Positions 19,654 to 28,920 are shown, numbered from the stretch's first letter. The stretch is DNA of 64,000 nucleotides from CAZQVN01 sp964596775 (GCA_964596775.1 CAZQVN010000010.1:33725-97724); one strand, 5' to 3'. Translations and numbers: made by a program. Notes: a model not told the origin generated them from the sequence alone.

Positions 19654-20121
19654 CTACTCGCGGTCCCGGTAAATCTCCTCGCAGAGCCGCGACAACTTCG
19701 CGCACTCCTCGGCGGACAGTCGCTCGGCCACCCAGTCGTTGACGGCAGCGATGCCGGGATGGATCCGGTCAAGAAGCTCGATTCCGGCCGGCGTGATCCG
19801 GTTCACGGAACGGCGGCGATCCCCCGCGTCCCGGACCCGGGTGACCAGCCCCAGCGACTCCAGGCGGTCCAGGATCCGGGTGACGTCGGGGGCGCGGTCG
19901 AGGAGCCGCCGGGCGATGTCGCCGCGGGAATAACCCTCGGTGCCTCCACCTTTGAGTATGCGCAGGACGTTGTAGAGTGGGTTCGTGAGTCCGAACTCGC
20001 GGCAGACCGTTTCGGTGCGATCCCGCAGCATGCCGGACACGACGAAAAGATTGAGAACCGCTTCGTGCGCCGGACTCTCGAACCGAACTGTCAGGATCCG
20101 TTTCTTGAGCGCTTCACCCAT
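19654..20121 (-). CDS. MarR-family transcriptional regulator
   Basis: 155 residues with the winged-helix of MarR proteins: PLYNVLRILKGGG, YSRGDIARRLLDRAPDVTRILDRLESLGLVTRVRDAGDRR as recognition helix and wing, and a C-terminal dimerisation helix (LSAEECAKLSRLCEEI). It binds DNA as a dimer and usually responds to small phenolic or oxidising ligands. The target is unknown. It is convergent with the small membrane protein, 8 bases apart. Confidence 0.88.
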   Translation of the reverse strand: MGEALKKRILTVRFESPAHEAVLNLFVVSGMLRDRTETVCREFGLTNPLYNVLRILKGGGTEGYSRGDIARRLLDRAPDVTRILDRLESLGLVTRVRDAGDRRRSVNRITPAGIELLDRIHPGIAAVNDWVAERLSAEECAKLSRLCEEIYRDRE

Positions 20122-20223
20122 GCGGTGACGTTAGCTCGTGCGGCATCGTGTTGCAACCATCCGGCGGCATCGGGCCGGAGTTGCCAAGCCTGCGGTTGAG
20201 GGAAGCGGGCCGGACGGGCGGCC

Positions 20224-22158
20224 TCAGGCCGCCTTCCTGACCTCCGCCGGGAACACGACGTGAAACGAAGCGCCGCGACCGGGCGTCGAGTACACCTTCA
20301 GCTTTCCGCCGTGACTTTCCACGATCCCGCGGCTGATCGGCAACCCGAGGCCGGTCCCCTTTCCCTCTTCCTTGGTCGTGAAGAACGACTGGAAGATGTT
20401 CCCCTTCACGTCCGCGGGAATGCCGGGCCCGTTGTCGGATACCTGGACGCAGACGTAGCGTCCGTCGCCGAACCCGCGCACCCGCAGCGTGACCCGGCCG
20501 CCGTCCGGCATCTCCGACACCGCGTCCAGCGCGTTCGTGATCAGGTTCGTGAGGACCTGCTGGAGCTGGTTGGCGTCGCCCATGATCCGCGGGAGCCCTT
20601 CGGCGCAGATCACTTCCAGGCGGGCCCGCGACTTCTTGATCTGCGGGGCCAGGAAACGCGCGGTTTCCGCGGCCACATCGCCGAGCGACACCGGCGCGAG
20701 TTCGAACCGGCTCCGGCGGGAGAACTTGCGCAGCCCGGCCACGATCCCGGCCATGTAGTCCACCGCGCCGACGATGAGTTCCAGCGCCCTGTTGTGCGGG
20801 CTGGCCGGCCCCAGTTTGCCCTGGGTGATCTGCGCGTAGCCCTTCACGGTGGCCAGCGGCTGGTTCAGCTCGTGGGCCAGGCCGGCACCGAGTTCCCCGA
20901 ACGCGGCCATCTTGGCCGCCTGGAGCAGCCGGGCCTGCGTTTCCTTCAGCTCACTGTTCGATTCCTCGAGCTGCCGGCTGCTCTGGACGAGCCTCGCGTG
21001 GCTCTCCTCCAGTTCGCGGGTCCGATCGAGCAGGCGGGCGTTCGTTTCCGCGAGCTGTTCGTGGCTCATGCGGATACCGAAGCTCATCTGGTTGAAGGCG
21101 GCGGCAAGGTTCGACAGCTCCTCCCCACCCGTTTCCGGCACGTCGCGGGAGTAGTCGCCCCCGGCGATCCGCCGCGCCGCCTGCGACAGTCTCAGAATCG
21201 GCCGGGTGAGCTGTCGGGAAAAGAGATAGGACAGAACGAGCCCGGCGAGAAGCGCCGCGGCCCAGATGCCCACCATCAGGTCGCGGATCGCGGCCACATA
21301 GGCCAGGGCCTGGTCCAGCGACCGGTGCAGGATGAACGTGCCCACGACCTGCCCGTCCGGATCATGAATGGGCGACCAGAGCGTCATGTACCGCTCTCCC
21401 GCCATCCGGACTTCCAGGGGTGTCTGGTCCTTCGGAATGTCGTTGCGGGCATCGGCAAAGTAGTCGGAGAGAAACTGTTCCCGTTCCCGGTCGGCGGGGC
21501 CGCAGCACCGGGCGATCGGCCGCTGGCCTCCGAGGATGACGACTTCCGCCTGGGTCTGCCGGCGGATCCGGGTGGCCAGTGCGTCGTCGAGGCGCTCGCC
21601 GAGCATCAGGACTCCGAGCGGGGTTCTCCCCGCTTCCACGGGGACGAGCGCCACCTGGAACAGCTCGCCGCCGATGTTCAGGCATCCTTCGGCGTTTCCC
21701 GTCGTCGTGGCGCGGTGCTCCAGCTTCCGGAAACCGGGAACCGTCCAGGCCGAGGCGATGACCTTCCGGTCGCGTAGCGCGATCACCGGCGCCCCGTTCA
21801 GATCGGTGATCGCCAGGAAATCCACGCCGAGGCTTTCCATGATGTCGCGGGCCACCGGAGCGATCGTGGCCACCTGCTGCTCCCTCTCTTCGGAGGTCGC
21901 CAGCGGGTCGTAGACGGCCGCCGCCGCCTTGAAGTAGGGGAGTTCCGAAACGAGGTGCGCCGTGCGGGTCAACTGTTCGCGCCTCTCCTGCCGGAGAGCG
22001 TCGAACGAGGCGCGGGCGGAAGCGAGTTCGATCGAAAGCTTGGAGTGGGCCTCTTCCGAGATCTTCCGCTCGACGCCGGCGAAGGTCAGGACGGCAAACG
22101 GAATGATGATCGCCAGAACGACGAGGAGGATGCGATCCTGGAGCCGGCCCCGGATCAT
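20224..22158 (-). CDS. membrane sensor histidine kinase with periplasmic sensor domain
   Basis: 644 residues. One transmembrane helix at about 10-28, a large periplasmic sensor of CACHE-like character (about 30-275, including an unusual ARCCGPADRE), a second helix at about 285-310 (MVGIWAAALLAGLVLSYLF), and a HAMP domain (TRPILRLSQAARRIAGGDY). A coiled coil rich in LEESxxR leads into the phospho-acceptor helix (GLAHELNQPLATVKGY) and the ATPase domain with N box, DNGPGIP and GTGLGLPISRGIV. No response regulator is adjacent. It is last in an operon with a cupredoxin and a porin, overlapping the former by ATGA, so it may sense copper or an imported compound. Confidence 0.9.
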   Translation of the reverse strand: MIRGRLQDRILLVVLAIIIPFAVLTFAGVERKISEEAHSKLSIELASARASFDALRQERREQLTRTAHLVSELPYFKAAAAVYDPLATSEEREQQVATIAPVARDIMESLGVDFLAITDLNGAPVIALRDRKVIASAWTVPGFRKLEHRATTTGNAEGCLNIGGELFQVALVPVEAGRTPLGVLMLGERLDDALATRIRRQTQAEVVILGGQRPIARCCGPADREREQFLSDYFADARNDIPKDQTPLEVRMAGERYMTLWSPIHDPDGQVVGTFILHRSLDQALAYVAAIRDLMVGIWAAALLAGLVLSYLFSRQLTRPILRLSQAARRIAGGDYSRDVPETGGEELSNLAAAFNQMSFGIRMSHEQLAETNARLLDRTRELEESHARLVQSSRQLEESNSELKETQARLLQAAKMAAFGELGAGLAHELNQPLATVKGYAQITQGKLGPASPHNRALELIVGAVDYMAGIVAGLRKFSRRSRFELAPVSLGDVAAETARFLAPQIKKSRARLEVICAEGLPRIMGDANQLQQVLTNLITNALDAVSEMPDGGRVTLRVRGFGDGRYVCVQVSDNGPGIPADVKGNIFQSFFTTKEEGKGTGLGLPISRGIVESHGGKLKVYSTPGRGASFHVVFPAEVRKAA

Positions 22159-22829
22159 GGGTCGGAGGGATTCTCGAGATCCAGGTCGACGTTCATCGGT
22201 TCACGGCCGACCCGGACCGGCCGCAGATCCTCCGGCTCGGCAAGCCCCTCGTGCCACACGCGCACCGTGTAGTCGCCGGGGGGCACGTCACGGAGTTCGT
22301 ACTCCCCCGTGGCGGAAGCGGACGTGAACCAGGGTGTTTCCGTCACCAGGATGTAGCCGATCATCTGGGGGTGGATTTCGCAGAAGAGCTTGACCAGGCC
22401 CGGTTTCGTGAACGTGACCGACCGGGAGTTGCCCTGCCGGTACCGGCCAAGGTCGAACTTGCGCGGCGTCGACAGGGAAAAGACGTTGTGATAGAAACTG
22501 TCGCTGTTGAGGAAGTCCACCGTGCCGCCGACCATGACCGGCAGCGCCCTCGGCTGAAACTGCTCGTCGCGCTGGTCCATGACGACCGGTTCGGCGGGAG
22601 GCTTCGGCAGCGCACCGCGGGTCTTCGGCTCGAGCAGGACGATCAGCGGGTGCGGGATCTTCCCCTTCGGCGCGGCCTCGCGGCGGTACTTGCCGTACCC
22701 CGAGTGCCGCGTCCGGGGCGGCTCCGGCGCCCCGCTGATCCGCCCCGTCAGCGTCGCGGCTCCCACCGCGGGGGCGGCGAGGGCCAGGGCGAGGACTCCG
22801 GCGACCAGGCACTTCGATCGAAATTTCAT
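22155..22829 (-). CDS. secreted cupredoxin-domain protein
   Basis: 224 residues with a signal peptide (cleavage near VGAA). The middle has a type-1 copper pattern: a His in SFYHNVFS, then Cys, His and Met in FCEIHPQM, as in plastocyanin-like methylamine-utilisation-type proteins. The last 60 residues (GEYELRDVPPGDYTVRVWHEGL) are a carboxypeptidase regulatory-like beta-sandwich. It starts 2 bases after the porin stop and overlaps the sensor kinase by 4 bases, so the three proteins probably work together at the envelope. Confidence 0.82.
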   Translation of the reverse strand: MKFRSKCLVAGVLALALAAPAVGAATLTGRISGAPEPPRTRHSGYGKYRREAAPKGKIPHPLIVLLEPKTRGALPKPPAEPVVMDQRDEQFQPRALPVMVGGTVDFLNSDSFYHNVFSLSTPRKFDLGRYRQGNSRSVTFTKPGLVKLFCEIHPQMIGYILVTETPWFTSASATGEYELRDVPPGDYTVRVWHEGLAEPEDLRPVRVGREPMNVDLDLENPSDP

Positions 22830-22831
22830 GG

Positions 22832-24100
22832 TCAGAACCTCGCCGTCAGCTGGAAGGCATAGTTGTCCGCGTCGAAGTCCGGATCGTCGGGATAGCGCCA
22901 CCCCTGGTAGGCGTAGCGGATTTCCCAGGCGCGGGCCGGACGCCAGCCGGCGCCCAGTTCGAAGCGATTCACGTCGGCATCCCAGTCCGCGGTGACCTCG
23001 GACGGCGACGTGATGCCGTGGAAGTCGATCGTGTCCCAGCGACCGCCCACCGAGAAGAGCGGCGAGAGCGTCCACTGTGCCTCCGCGTACCACCCGAACG
23101 TGTCGAGGTGCGGCGGCAGCCAGCGCTCCGGCGAAGTGTTCTCCGGCGTTTCGAAACGGTTCCAGATCGCTTCGCCGCGGACCACCAAGGGACCGACGCC
23201 GTACTCGAGATCCGTGCCCACGACGATCTGATCGTACTCCTCGGACCGGTGACCGGTGGCCAGGCCCGGCTGGTTCCGCGGCAGGTAGGCGCCCGTCGAG
23301 GCGGACACTCCGGCGCGGGCCCCGATGAGGGCTCCCGGAAGCCGCGACACGCCGACCCGACCGATATAGCCCGGTTCGTCGTTCGACTCCTGCCCGTCCC
23401 CGACCGGGTTGCTCTGATTTCCGTAGGTGACGGCCCCCGAGTACTCCAGAACGCCGTGCGCTCCGAACACCTCGACCCCCGTACTCCAGCAGGCTTCGTA
23501 CAGGATCGGCATCCCCTTGAAGCCGCCCCCCTTCGGGTCGACGTAGTTCACTCCGTACTGGCCGCGGCCGCGGCGGGCCACCAGGGAGTCCCCGTTGACG
23601 GGAATAAGGTTGTGACGCAGGTTCGTGTGATAGTTAAGGATCAGCGGCACGCCGATGACGGGGTTCGAGCGCTGGTGGATGCGCTCGGCGAACGTTCCGA
23701 ACATCAGCGGAAGTTTCCCCGCCTGGATGTTCAGCCATTTCCGGTCGGCGACCTCGTGAAACGACACCCAGGGACGGAGGAACGTGTTCGTGGCGCTGCC
23801 GAAGGCACCTTCGTCCAGGAGTCCCTGGATCTCGAGCTGCGCATGCTCCGAAAGGGGGAGCGACGCGTTCAGCAGCAGGCGGTAGGTGTTGAAGGGCGTG
23901 TCGTCGCGATTGGCCTTGTTGAGCTGACGGCCACGCTCCCCTTCCGCATGCGTGATGGTGGCCTGTCCGGACACCGAGGCTTCGGCCCGGAACGGTGCGG
24001 CGGTCAGCCCCAGGAGCAGAATCAGTCCTGCGGGCAACGTGAAGCGGACACGAGCGTTCGGGGTGTCGGCGTGGCGGCGTCGATGGGTTTTCCGGACCAT
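22832..24100 (-). CDS. outer-membrane beta-barrel porin-like protein
   Basis: 422 residues. A basic N-terminus precedes a hydrophobic signal segment (LPAGLILLLGLTAAPF, cleavage near AEA). The rest alternates polar and aromatic residues as in a barrel, ending DADNYAFQLTARF with the terminal Phe expected for Bam-dependent insertion. Strand-like pairs such as VGGRWDTIDFHG and FELGAGWRPARAWEIRYAYQGW fit a phosphate-selective-porin-like fold, but specificity cannot be stated. The start at 24100 has no strong ribosome site. It is first in the porin-cupredoxin-kinase operon. Confidence 0.75.
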   Translation of the reverse strand: MVRKTHRRRHADTPNARVRFTLPAGLILLLGLTAAPFRAEASVSGQATITHAEGERGRQLNKANRDDTPFNTYRLLLNASLPLSEHAQLEIQGLLDEGAFGSATNTFLRPWVSFHEVADRKWLNIQAGKLPLMFGTFAERIHQRSNPVIGVPLILNYHTNLRHNLIPVNGDSLVARRGRGQYGVNYVDPKGGGFKGMPILYEACWSTGVEVFGAHGVLEYSGAVTYGNQSNPVGDGQESNDEPGYIGRVGVSRLPGALIGARAGVSASTGAYLPRNQPGLATGHRSEEYDQIVVGTDLEYGVGPLVVRGEAIWNRFETPENTSPERWLPPHLDTFGWYAEAQWTLSPLFSVGGRWDTIDFHGITSPSEVTADWDADVNRFELGAGWRPARAWEIRYAYQGWRYPDDPDFDADNYAFQLTARF

Positions 24101-24239
24101 GATGGAATAATTATCGACCCGCGGACAGGAAGCTTGAGGATAAGGCTTGTCCACCCAATCGTTTGTTGGCCTGGGCCTCCACGGTCCGGCCGGGGGAAAG
24201 CCTCTCACGGACCGCCCGGCACCGTGATATTCTGCCGAC

Positions 24240-25682
24240 GTGAGACTCCCCCGGACTCCCATTCCCGCCGACCTGGCCGCGCGCCTCCGCGCCCTCACCG
24301 CACCCGACGCGGTCATCGAAACCGGAGCGGGCCTGTCCGTCTACGAATGCGACGGGATGACCGTGGAAAAGGCTGCGCCTCGGCTCGTCGTGCACCCGGC
24401 GACGACGGCCGAAACGTCCGCCGTCCTGAAGCTCCTCCACGAGCTCCGGATACCGTTCATCCCCCGCGGCGCCGGAACCGGCCTGGCCGGCGGAACCATC
24501 GCGCTGGAGGCTCCGGTCGTAGTGGCCACGACCCGTCTCAAGGAGATCTTCGAAATCGACATCGACAACCGCCGGGCCCGGGTCGGCGCCGGCGTCGTCA
24601 ACCTTTCGGTGACGAAGGCCGTCGAGGCGGAAGGGTTCCTGTACGCCCCCGACCCGTCCAGCCAGCAGGCCTGCACGATCGGCGGCAACGTGGCCACGAA
24701 CTCCGGCGGGCCGCACACGCTCAAGTACGGTGTGACCGTGGACCATGTCCTCGGCGTCACGCTCGTGCTGCCGAACGGTGACGTGATCGAACTCGAAAAC
24801 ACCCCGGACGCGCCCGGCTACGACCTGACCGGCCTCGTCGTCGGCCACGAGGGCACGTTCGGAATCGTGACGGAGATCACGGTGCGGCTGGTGCGCCGGG
24901 CGCCCGCCGTCCGCACGCTGCTCGGTGTGTTCGACACGATCGAGGACGCCACGAAAACGGTGTCCGGCATCATCGCCGCCGGGATTGTTCCGGCCGCGGT
25001 GGAACTGATGGACAATCCGATCCTCGCCGCGCTGAACAGCGCGTTCGGCATGGACTTCCCCGAGGACGCGGCCGCGGTCGTCCTGATCGAGGTGGACGGC
25101 CTCGACGACGGCCTCGACCGGCAGGCGGATCACATCGACCAGGTCTGCCGGGAGAACCGCGCCCGCGAAGTCCGCCGGGCCCGGAGCGACGCGGAACGGC
25201 TGAAGCTGTGGGCCGCGCGCAAGAAGGCGTTCGGCGCGATCGGCCGCCTGGCCCCGAACTACCTCACGCAGGACGGCGTGGTGCCCAGAACGAAGCTCCC
25301 CGAAGTGCTGGAGCGGATCCGGGTGATCTCCGAATCGCTCGGCGTCCGCTGCGTGAACGTGTTCCACGCCGGTGACGGCAACCTGCACCCCTGCCTGCTC
25401 TACGACGAAAAGAATCCGGACGAGGTGCGGCGGGTCCTCGAGGCGTCGTCCAAGATCCTCGGCGTCTGCCTGGACCTCGGAGGCAGCCTGACCGGCGAGC
25501 ACGGAATCGGCGTGGAGAAGATCGCGCTGATGAACCGCCTGTTCTCCGAGGAGGACCTCGAGGTCATGCGCCGCGTCCGCGCCGTCTTCGATCCGCGCCG
25601 GCACTGCAATCCTCACAAGCTGCTGCCGGAGCGGGGCGGCGTGTGCGTGGAAGTGTTGCCAAGAAAGCAGGCAGCGTCATGA
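24240..25682 (+). CDS. glcD: glycolate oxidase FAD-linked subunit
   Basis: 480 residues. The PCMH-type FAD-binding domain spans about residues 45-225: PFIPRGAGTGLAGG, then DPSSQQACTIGGNVATNSGG, then GHEGTFGIVTEIT. The FAD-oxidase C-terminal domain ends with VFHAGDGNLHP and SLTGEHGIGVEK, both diagnostic of GlcD. It oxidises glycolate (or another 2-hydroxy acid such as D-lactate) and passes electrons to GlcF. It starts with GTG at 24240 and overlaps glcE by ATGA at 25679-25682. Confidence 0.93.
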   Translation: MRLPRTPIPADLAARLRALTAPDAVIETGAGLSVYECDGMTVEKAAPRLVVHPATTAETSAVLKLLHELRIPFIPRGAGTGLAGGTIALEAPVVVATTRLKEIFEIDIDNRRARVGAGVVNLSVTKAVEAEGFLYAPDPSSQQACTIGGNVATNSGGPHTLKYGVTVDHVLGVTLVLPNGDVIELENTPDAPGYDLTGLVVGHEGTFGIVTEITVRLVRRAPAVRTLLGVFDTIEDATKTVSGIIAAGIVPAAVELMDNPILAALNSAFGMDFPEDAAAVVLIEVDGLDDGLDRQADHIDQVCRENRAREVRRARSDAERLKLWAARKKAFGAIGRLAPNYLTQDGVVPRTKLPEVLERIRVISESLGVRCVNVFHAGDGNLHPCLLYDEKNPDEVRRVLEASSKILGVCLDLGGSLTGEHGIGVEKIALMNRLFSEEDLEVMRRVRAVFDPRRHCNPHKLLPERGGVCVEVLPRKQAAS

Positions 25683-26908
25683 CGCGCGGGGCAAAGACCG
25701 GACCGGGCGAGGGCGCCGCCCCCCGCGCCGCTGCAGTGACCCTCCTCGGTCGTAGTCCGTCCGAGTTCGTGCGCCCGAATGATCGCAACGAACTCACCGC
25801 CTTTCTGCGTGATACGTCGGGACCGGTTGTCCCCTTCGGCGGCGGCACCCGCCTCGGCCTCGGCGCCCCGCTCGACGCGGAGCGGTTCACCGCGGTGGAC
25901 CTGACCGGCCTGGACCGGATCGTGGATCACGCGGCGGAAGATCTCACGGTGACCGTCGAGGCCGGCGTGACCCTCGCCGCGCTCCGGTCGACGCTGGCGG
26001 CGCGGAACCAGTGGCTGCCGCTCGATCCCCTCCATCCGGAAGCGGCCACCGTCGGCGGCATGGTGGCCACCGGCGCCTGGGGACCGTTGCGCCCGTTCGG
26101 CGAAACGCCGCGCCGTCACCTTATAGGGATTTCCGTGATGGACGACTCCGGCACGATCACCCGCGCGGGGGGACGGCTCGTCAAGAACGTGGCCGGCTAC
26201 GACCTGATGAAGCTGCACACGGGGGCCCTCGGTTCGCTCGGCCTGATTGTCGAGATGTCGTTCCGCGTGCAGCCGAAGCCGGAAACGGAAGTTCTGCTGA
26301 CCGCGGAGATCGGCGGGGCGGCCGGGGCGGCGGAGTTTGCCGCGGCGCTCCGGCGGTCCGACGTGGAGCCCGGGCTGTTCCTGGTTCACGACGAGGACCT
26401 GCATGTCGGCCTGCTCGGCTTCCGCGAGGACGTGGCCCGGAAGGAGGTGCGTCTCGGGGAGATCGCCGAAGCGGCGGGCCTTGTCTTCGACGCGCGCTAC
26501 GAACGGGCGGATGCCGCGGAGAGGCGGGCGCGCCTGTTCCGCGCGATTCCGGACGGGGGCGTGGAACTGCGCCTGTCCGTGCTTCCGACCCGGCTGTTTG
26601 CGCTGCTGGAGAAGGTCGACGCCGCGGGACTGCTCGAACTCCACCGCGAACTCCACCCGGAGTCGGGGGTCCTCCGCGTGCTGGCCGCGCCGCCGAACGT
26701 CCCGGCGCCGCCGGCGATCGCGGCCCTCCGGCGCCACGCCGAAGAGCTGGACGGGCACCTCGTCGTCGAGTGCGCACCGGGAGTCGCGGCGCCGGACATC
26801 GACCCCTGGGGTTCCCCCGGCGCCGGCGCTCCGTTGATGGCCGCGCTCAAGAAGGCGCTGGATCCGGAACGGCGGTTCAACCCGGGCCGCGTTGCGGGGG
26901 GACTGTGA
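25679..26908 (+). CDS. glcE: glycolate oxidase FAD-binding subunit
   Basis: 409 residues. The shorter PCMH-type partner of GlcD: VVPFGGGTRLGLG at about residue 46, HPEAATVGGMVATGAWGP, and RAGGRLVKNVAGYDLMKLHTGALGSLG, which is a GlcE hallmark. The C-terminal domain is divergent, as usual for this subunit. The last residues, KKALDPERRFNPGR, are conserved. It is coupled to glcD and glcF by 4-base overlaps, so a 1:1:1 complex is likely. Confidence 0.9.
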   Translation: MTRGAKTGPGEGAAPRAAAVTLLGRSPSEFVRPNDRNELTAFLRDTSGPVVPFGGGTRLGLGAPLDAERFTAVDLTGLDRIVDHAAEDLTVTVEAGVTLAALRSTLAARNQWLPLDPLHPEAATVGGMVATGAWGPLRPFGETPRRHLIGISVMDDSGTITRAGGRLVKNVAGYDLMKLHTGALGSLGLIVEMSFRVQPKPETEVLLTAEIGGAAGAAEFAAALRRSDVEPGLFLVHDEDLHVGLLGFREDVARKEVRLGEIAEAAGLVFDARYERADAAERRARLFRAIPDGGVELRLSVLPTRLFALLEKVDAAGLLELHRELHPESGVLRVLAAPPNVPAPPAIAALRRHAEELDGHLVVECAPGVAAPDIDPWGSPGAGAPLMAALKKALDPERRFNPGRVAGGL

Positions 26909-28344
26909 GCGGACCGGTTCGGAGCGGAGGGACGGCCACCGGCGCGGCGCCGAGCCGACCGGGCACCGGACGGACCCACGAATCCGGAACAGGTTCTGGA
27001 ACCCGTTTCGCCACGCCGCGCGCCTTCAGCGACTGCGTCCACTGCGGCCTCTGCCTGAGCGCGTGCCCCACCTATCTCGAGGTCGGCCAGGAGCCGGATT
27101 CGCCGCGCGGGCGCATCTACCTGATGAAGGCGCTCGCCGAGGGGCGGCTCGAGCCGGAGCCGGAGGTCACGCGGCATATCGACCTCTGTCTCGGCTGCCG
27201 GGCGTGCGAAACGGCGTGCCCGTCCGGGGTGAGCTACGGACATCTTCTCGAGGAAACACGGGCCTGGCTCGACGCCGAGGCCCGACGCGGCGCGGCACCC
27301 TTGTCGGGCCGGCGGGGACCGGCACGCCTCGCGTCCGGGCTGTTCCGGGACGTGGTCCTCGGCCACGTCATGACGGATCCGGGACTGTTCCGGTTGGCCA
27401 TCGAGGCCACGCGGGCGGTGTCCCGGCTCGGCCTCGGCGGCCTGACGAAGCCGCTGATGCCGGAGGGTTTCGACGCCGCGGGGTGGAGCGGCGTTCTCGC
27501 GCCCCGGAAACGCACGACGCTTCCGGTCACGATACCGGCGGTACCGCCGGTCCGGGGTCGCGTGGCGCTGCTCACCGGCTGCGTGATGGACGGCCTGTTC
27601 GGCGAAGTCAACGCGGCCACCGCCCGGGTGCTCGCCCGCGAGGGGTGGGAGGTGCGGGTGCCGCGCGGTCAGGTGTGCTGCGGAGCGTTGACCGTGCATG
27701 CCGGCCTGGCCGGTCGAACGCGGGAGATGGTGCGGGAGAACTGTTCCGTCTTCGACCGCGAAGCCGTGGATTTCATCGTGACGAACGCGGCGGGGTGCGG
27801 AGCGGCGATGAAGGAGTACGGCGGGTTGATGGCGGGGACCGATGTCGAGGAGTCGGCGCGGAAGATCGCGTCGATGGCCCGGGATGTTTCGGAGGTGCTG
27901 GGGATGCACCCGCTGCGGGGGAGATCAAGATCGAAAGAACCCCACTGCCCCACTACCACCCAACACGGCCATTGCGGAGCAATGGCCGTGTGTTATCACG
28001 ACGCCTGTCATCTCGCTCACGGGCAGAAGGTCACCGCGGCGCCGCGGGCGCTCCTGGAGCAGATCGAGGGGCTGACGCTCCTGCCGCTGCCCGAGTCCGA
28101 CGTCTGCTGCGGCAGCGCCGGCAGCTACAACATCACCGAACCGGAGATGGCGGCGCGGCTCGGGGCGCGGAAGGCGTCGAATATCCGGTCGACGGGGGCG
28201 GAGATTGTCGTTGCCGGGAATATGGGGTGCCTGGTGCAGATCGAGGCGTCGTTGAAGAGCCTCGATTCGATGGAGGCCGGATCACGACCCAGGGCCGTTC
28301 ACCTGGTTACGGTGCTGGACGAGGCGATGGGTGGTGAAGGGTGA
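26905..28344 (+). CDS. glcF: glycolate oxidase iron-sulfur subunit
   Basis: 479 residues starting with GTG inside the glcE stop. Two 4Fe-4S motifs lie at about residues 44-54 (CVHCGLCLSAC) and 95-105 (CLGCRACETAC). Two CCG-type domains follow (VPRGQVCCGA; SDVCCGSAGSYN). Between SEVLG and VCYHDACHLAHGQ, where relatives have a short linker, there is an unusual stretch RSRSKEPHCPTTTQHGHCGAM coded partly by a perfect DNA hairpin. An N-terminal extension of about 35 residues is Gly/Ser/Thr-rich. The 3' end overlaps vapC on the other strand by 38 bases. Confidence 0.9.
   Translation: MSGPVRSGGTATGAAPSRPGTGRTHESGTGSGTRFATPRAFSDCVHCGLCLSACPTYLEVGQEPDSPRGRIYLMKALAEGRLEPEPEVTRHIDLCLGCRACETACPSGVSYGHLLEETRAWLDAEARRGAAPLSGRRGPARLASGLFRDVVLGHVMTDPGLFRLAIEATRAVSRLGLGGLTKPLMPEGFDAAGWSGVLAPRKRTTLPVTIPAVPPVRGRVALLTGCVMDGLFGEVNAATARVLAREGWEVRVPRGQVCCGALTVHAGLAGRTREMVRENCSVFDREAVDFIVTNAAGCGAAMKEYGGLMAGTDVEESARKIASMARDVSEVLGMHPLRGRSRSKEPHCPTTTQHGHCGAMAVCYHDACHLAHGQKVTAAPRALLEQIEGLTLLPLPESDVCCGSAGSYNITEPEMAARLGARKASNIRSTGAEIVVAGNMGCLVQIEASLKSLDSMEAGSRPRAVHLVTVLDEAMGGEG
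27963..27991. repeat. perfect 13-bp hairpin inside glcF
   Basis: The arms ACACGGCCATTGC (27963-27975) and GCAATGGCCGTGT (27979-27991) are exact reverse complements around a GGA loop. It lies in frame in the linker of GlcF within a segment poorer in GC than its surroundings. It may be a small mobile palindromic element or a transcript structure. No second copy was noticed in the window. Confidence 0.8.
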
Positions 28345-28711
28345 TGAAACCGAGCGATTTCATTCGATCGAAGTCCGCGTCGAGGGACCAGACCTCGAGG
28401 TTGTTTTCCGCCGCGATGGCGGCGATCAGGAGATCTGCGAATCCGAAGCGTTCCCCCTTTTTGCCGGCCCGGTCGATCCACTCCTCGATCCGGATCCACG
28501 TGGCTTCCGTCGGGGCGTAGACCGGCAGCGCCGAAAGGGCGCGGTGAACCCGGGCCCTGTCCCGGCCGGAGACTCCGGATAGAATCTCAAGGCGCACCGG
28601 GACTGCGATGGCGACGTCGTCGTTATCAAGCCGATCGTGGAGATGCTGCGCTTCCAGGGACTGACCGGATCGAAATGCCGCGACCCAGACCGAGGTGTCG
28701 ACAAGAATCAC
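28307..28711 (-). CDS. vapC: PIN-domain toxin ribonuclease
   Basis: 134 residues with the PIN nuclease acidic residues: D5 (ILVDTSVW), Glu in RLEILSG, Asp in FGFADLLIA and Asp in SLDADFDRM, which together bind Mg2+. The start is GTG, overlapping the antitoxin stop by GTGA at 28708-28711. It probably cleaves a tRNA or rRNA when freed from VapB. Its last 12 codons run antisense through the end of glcF, which may couple the two mRNAs or simply mark a late insertion of the toxin-antitoxin pair. Confidence 0.9.
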   Translation of the reverse strand: MILVDTSVWVAAFRSGQSLEAQHLHDRLDNDDVAIAVPVRLEILSGVSGRDRARVHRALSALPVYAPTEATWIRIEEWIDRAGKKGERFGFADLLIAAIAAENNLEVWSLDADFDRMKSLGFITLHHPSPRPAP

Positions 28712-28920
28712 TTTTTTCGGCGACCACGGGGGCGTCTTCGGGATTCGGGGATGTCGATGTCCAGCTGAACGGAACCAAGCAGATCTTTCAATTCCTCAAT
28801 GTACCGGCGCCGGATCAGCTCACGCAATGACAGGATGACCGTATCGGTTTTCGATTTGAAGCCGAGGAGTCGCTGGGCTTCGCTCAGGAGTGACTCCGGG
28901 ATGTCGAGAGTGGTGCGCAT
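28708..28920 (-). CDS. vapB: VapB-type antitoxin
   Basis: 70 residues. The N-terminus MRTTLDIPESLLSEAQRLLG is a ribbon-helix-helix DNA-binding domain of the VapB/DUF2191 type. The acidic and then very basic tail (DIDIPESRRRPRGRRKK) would wrap the toxin. It precedes vapC in the usual antitoxin-toxin order and should repress its own promoter in the AT-rich DNA just upstream. Confidence 0.88.
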   Translation of the reverse strand: MRTTLDIPESLLSEAQRLLGFKSKTDTVILSLRELIRRRYIEELKDLLGSVQLDIDIPESRRRPRGRRKK

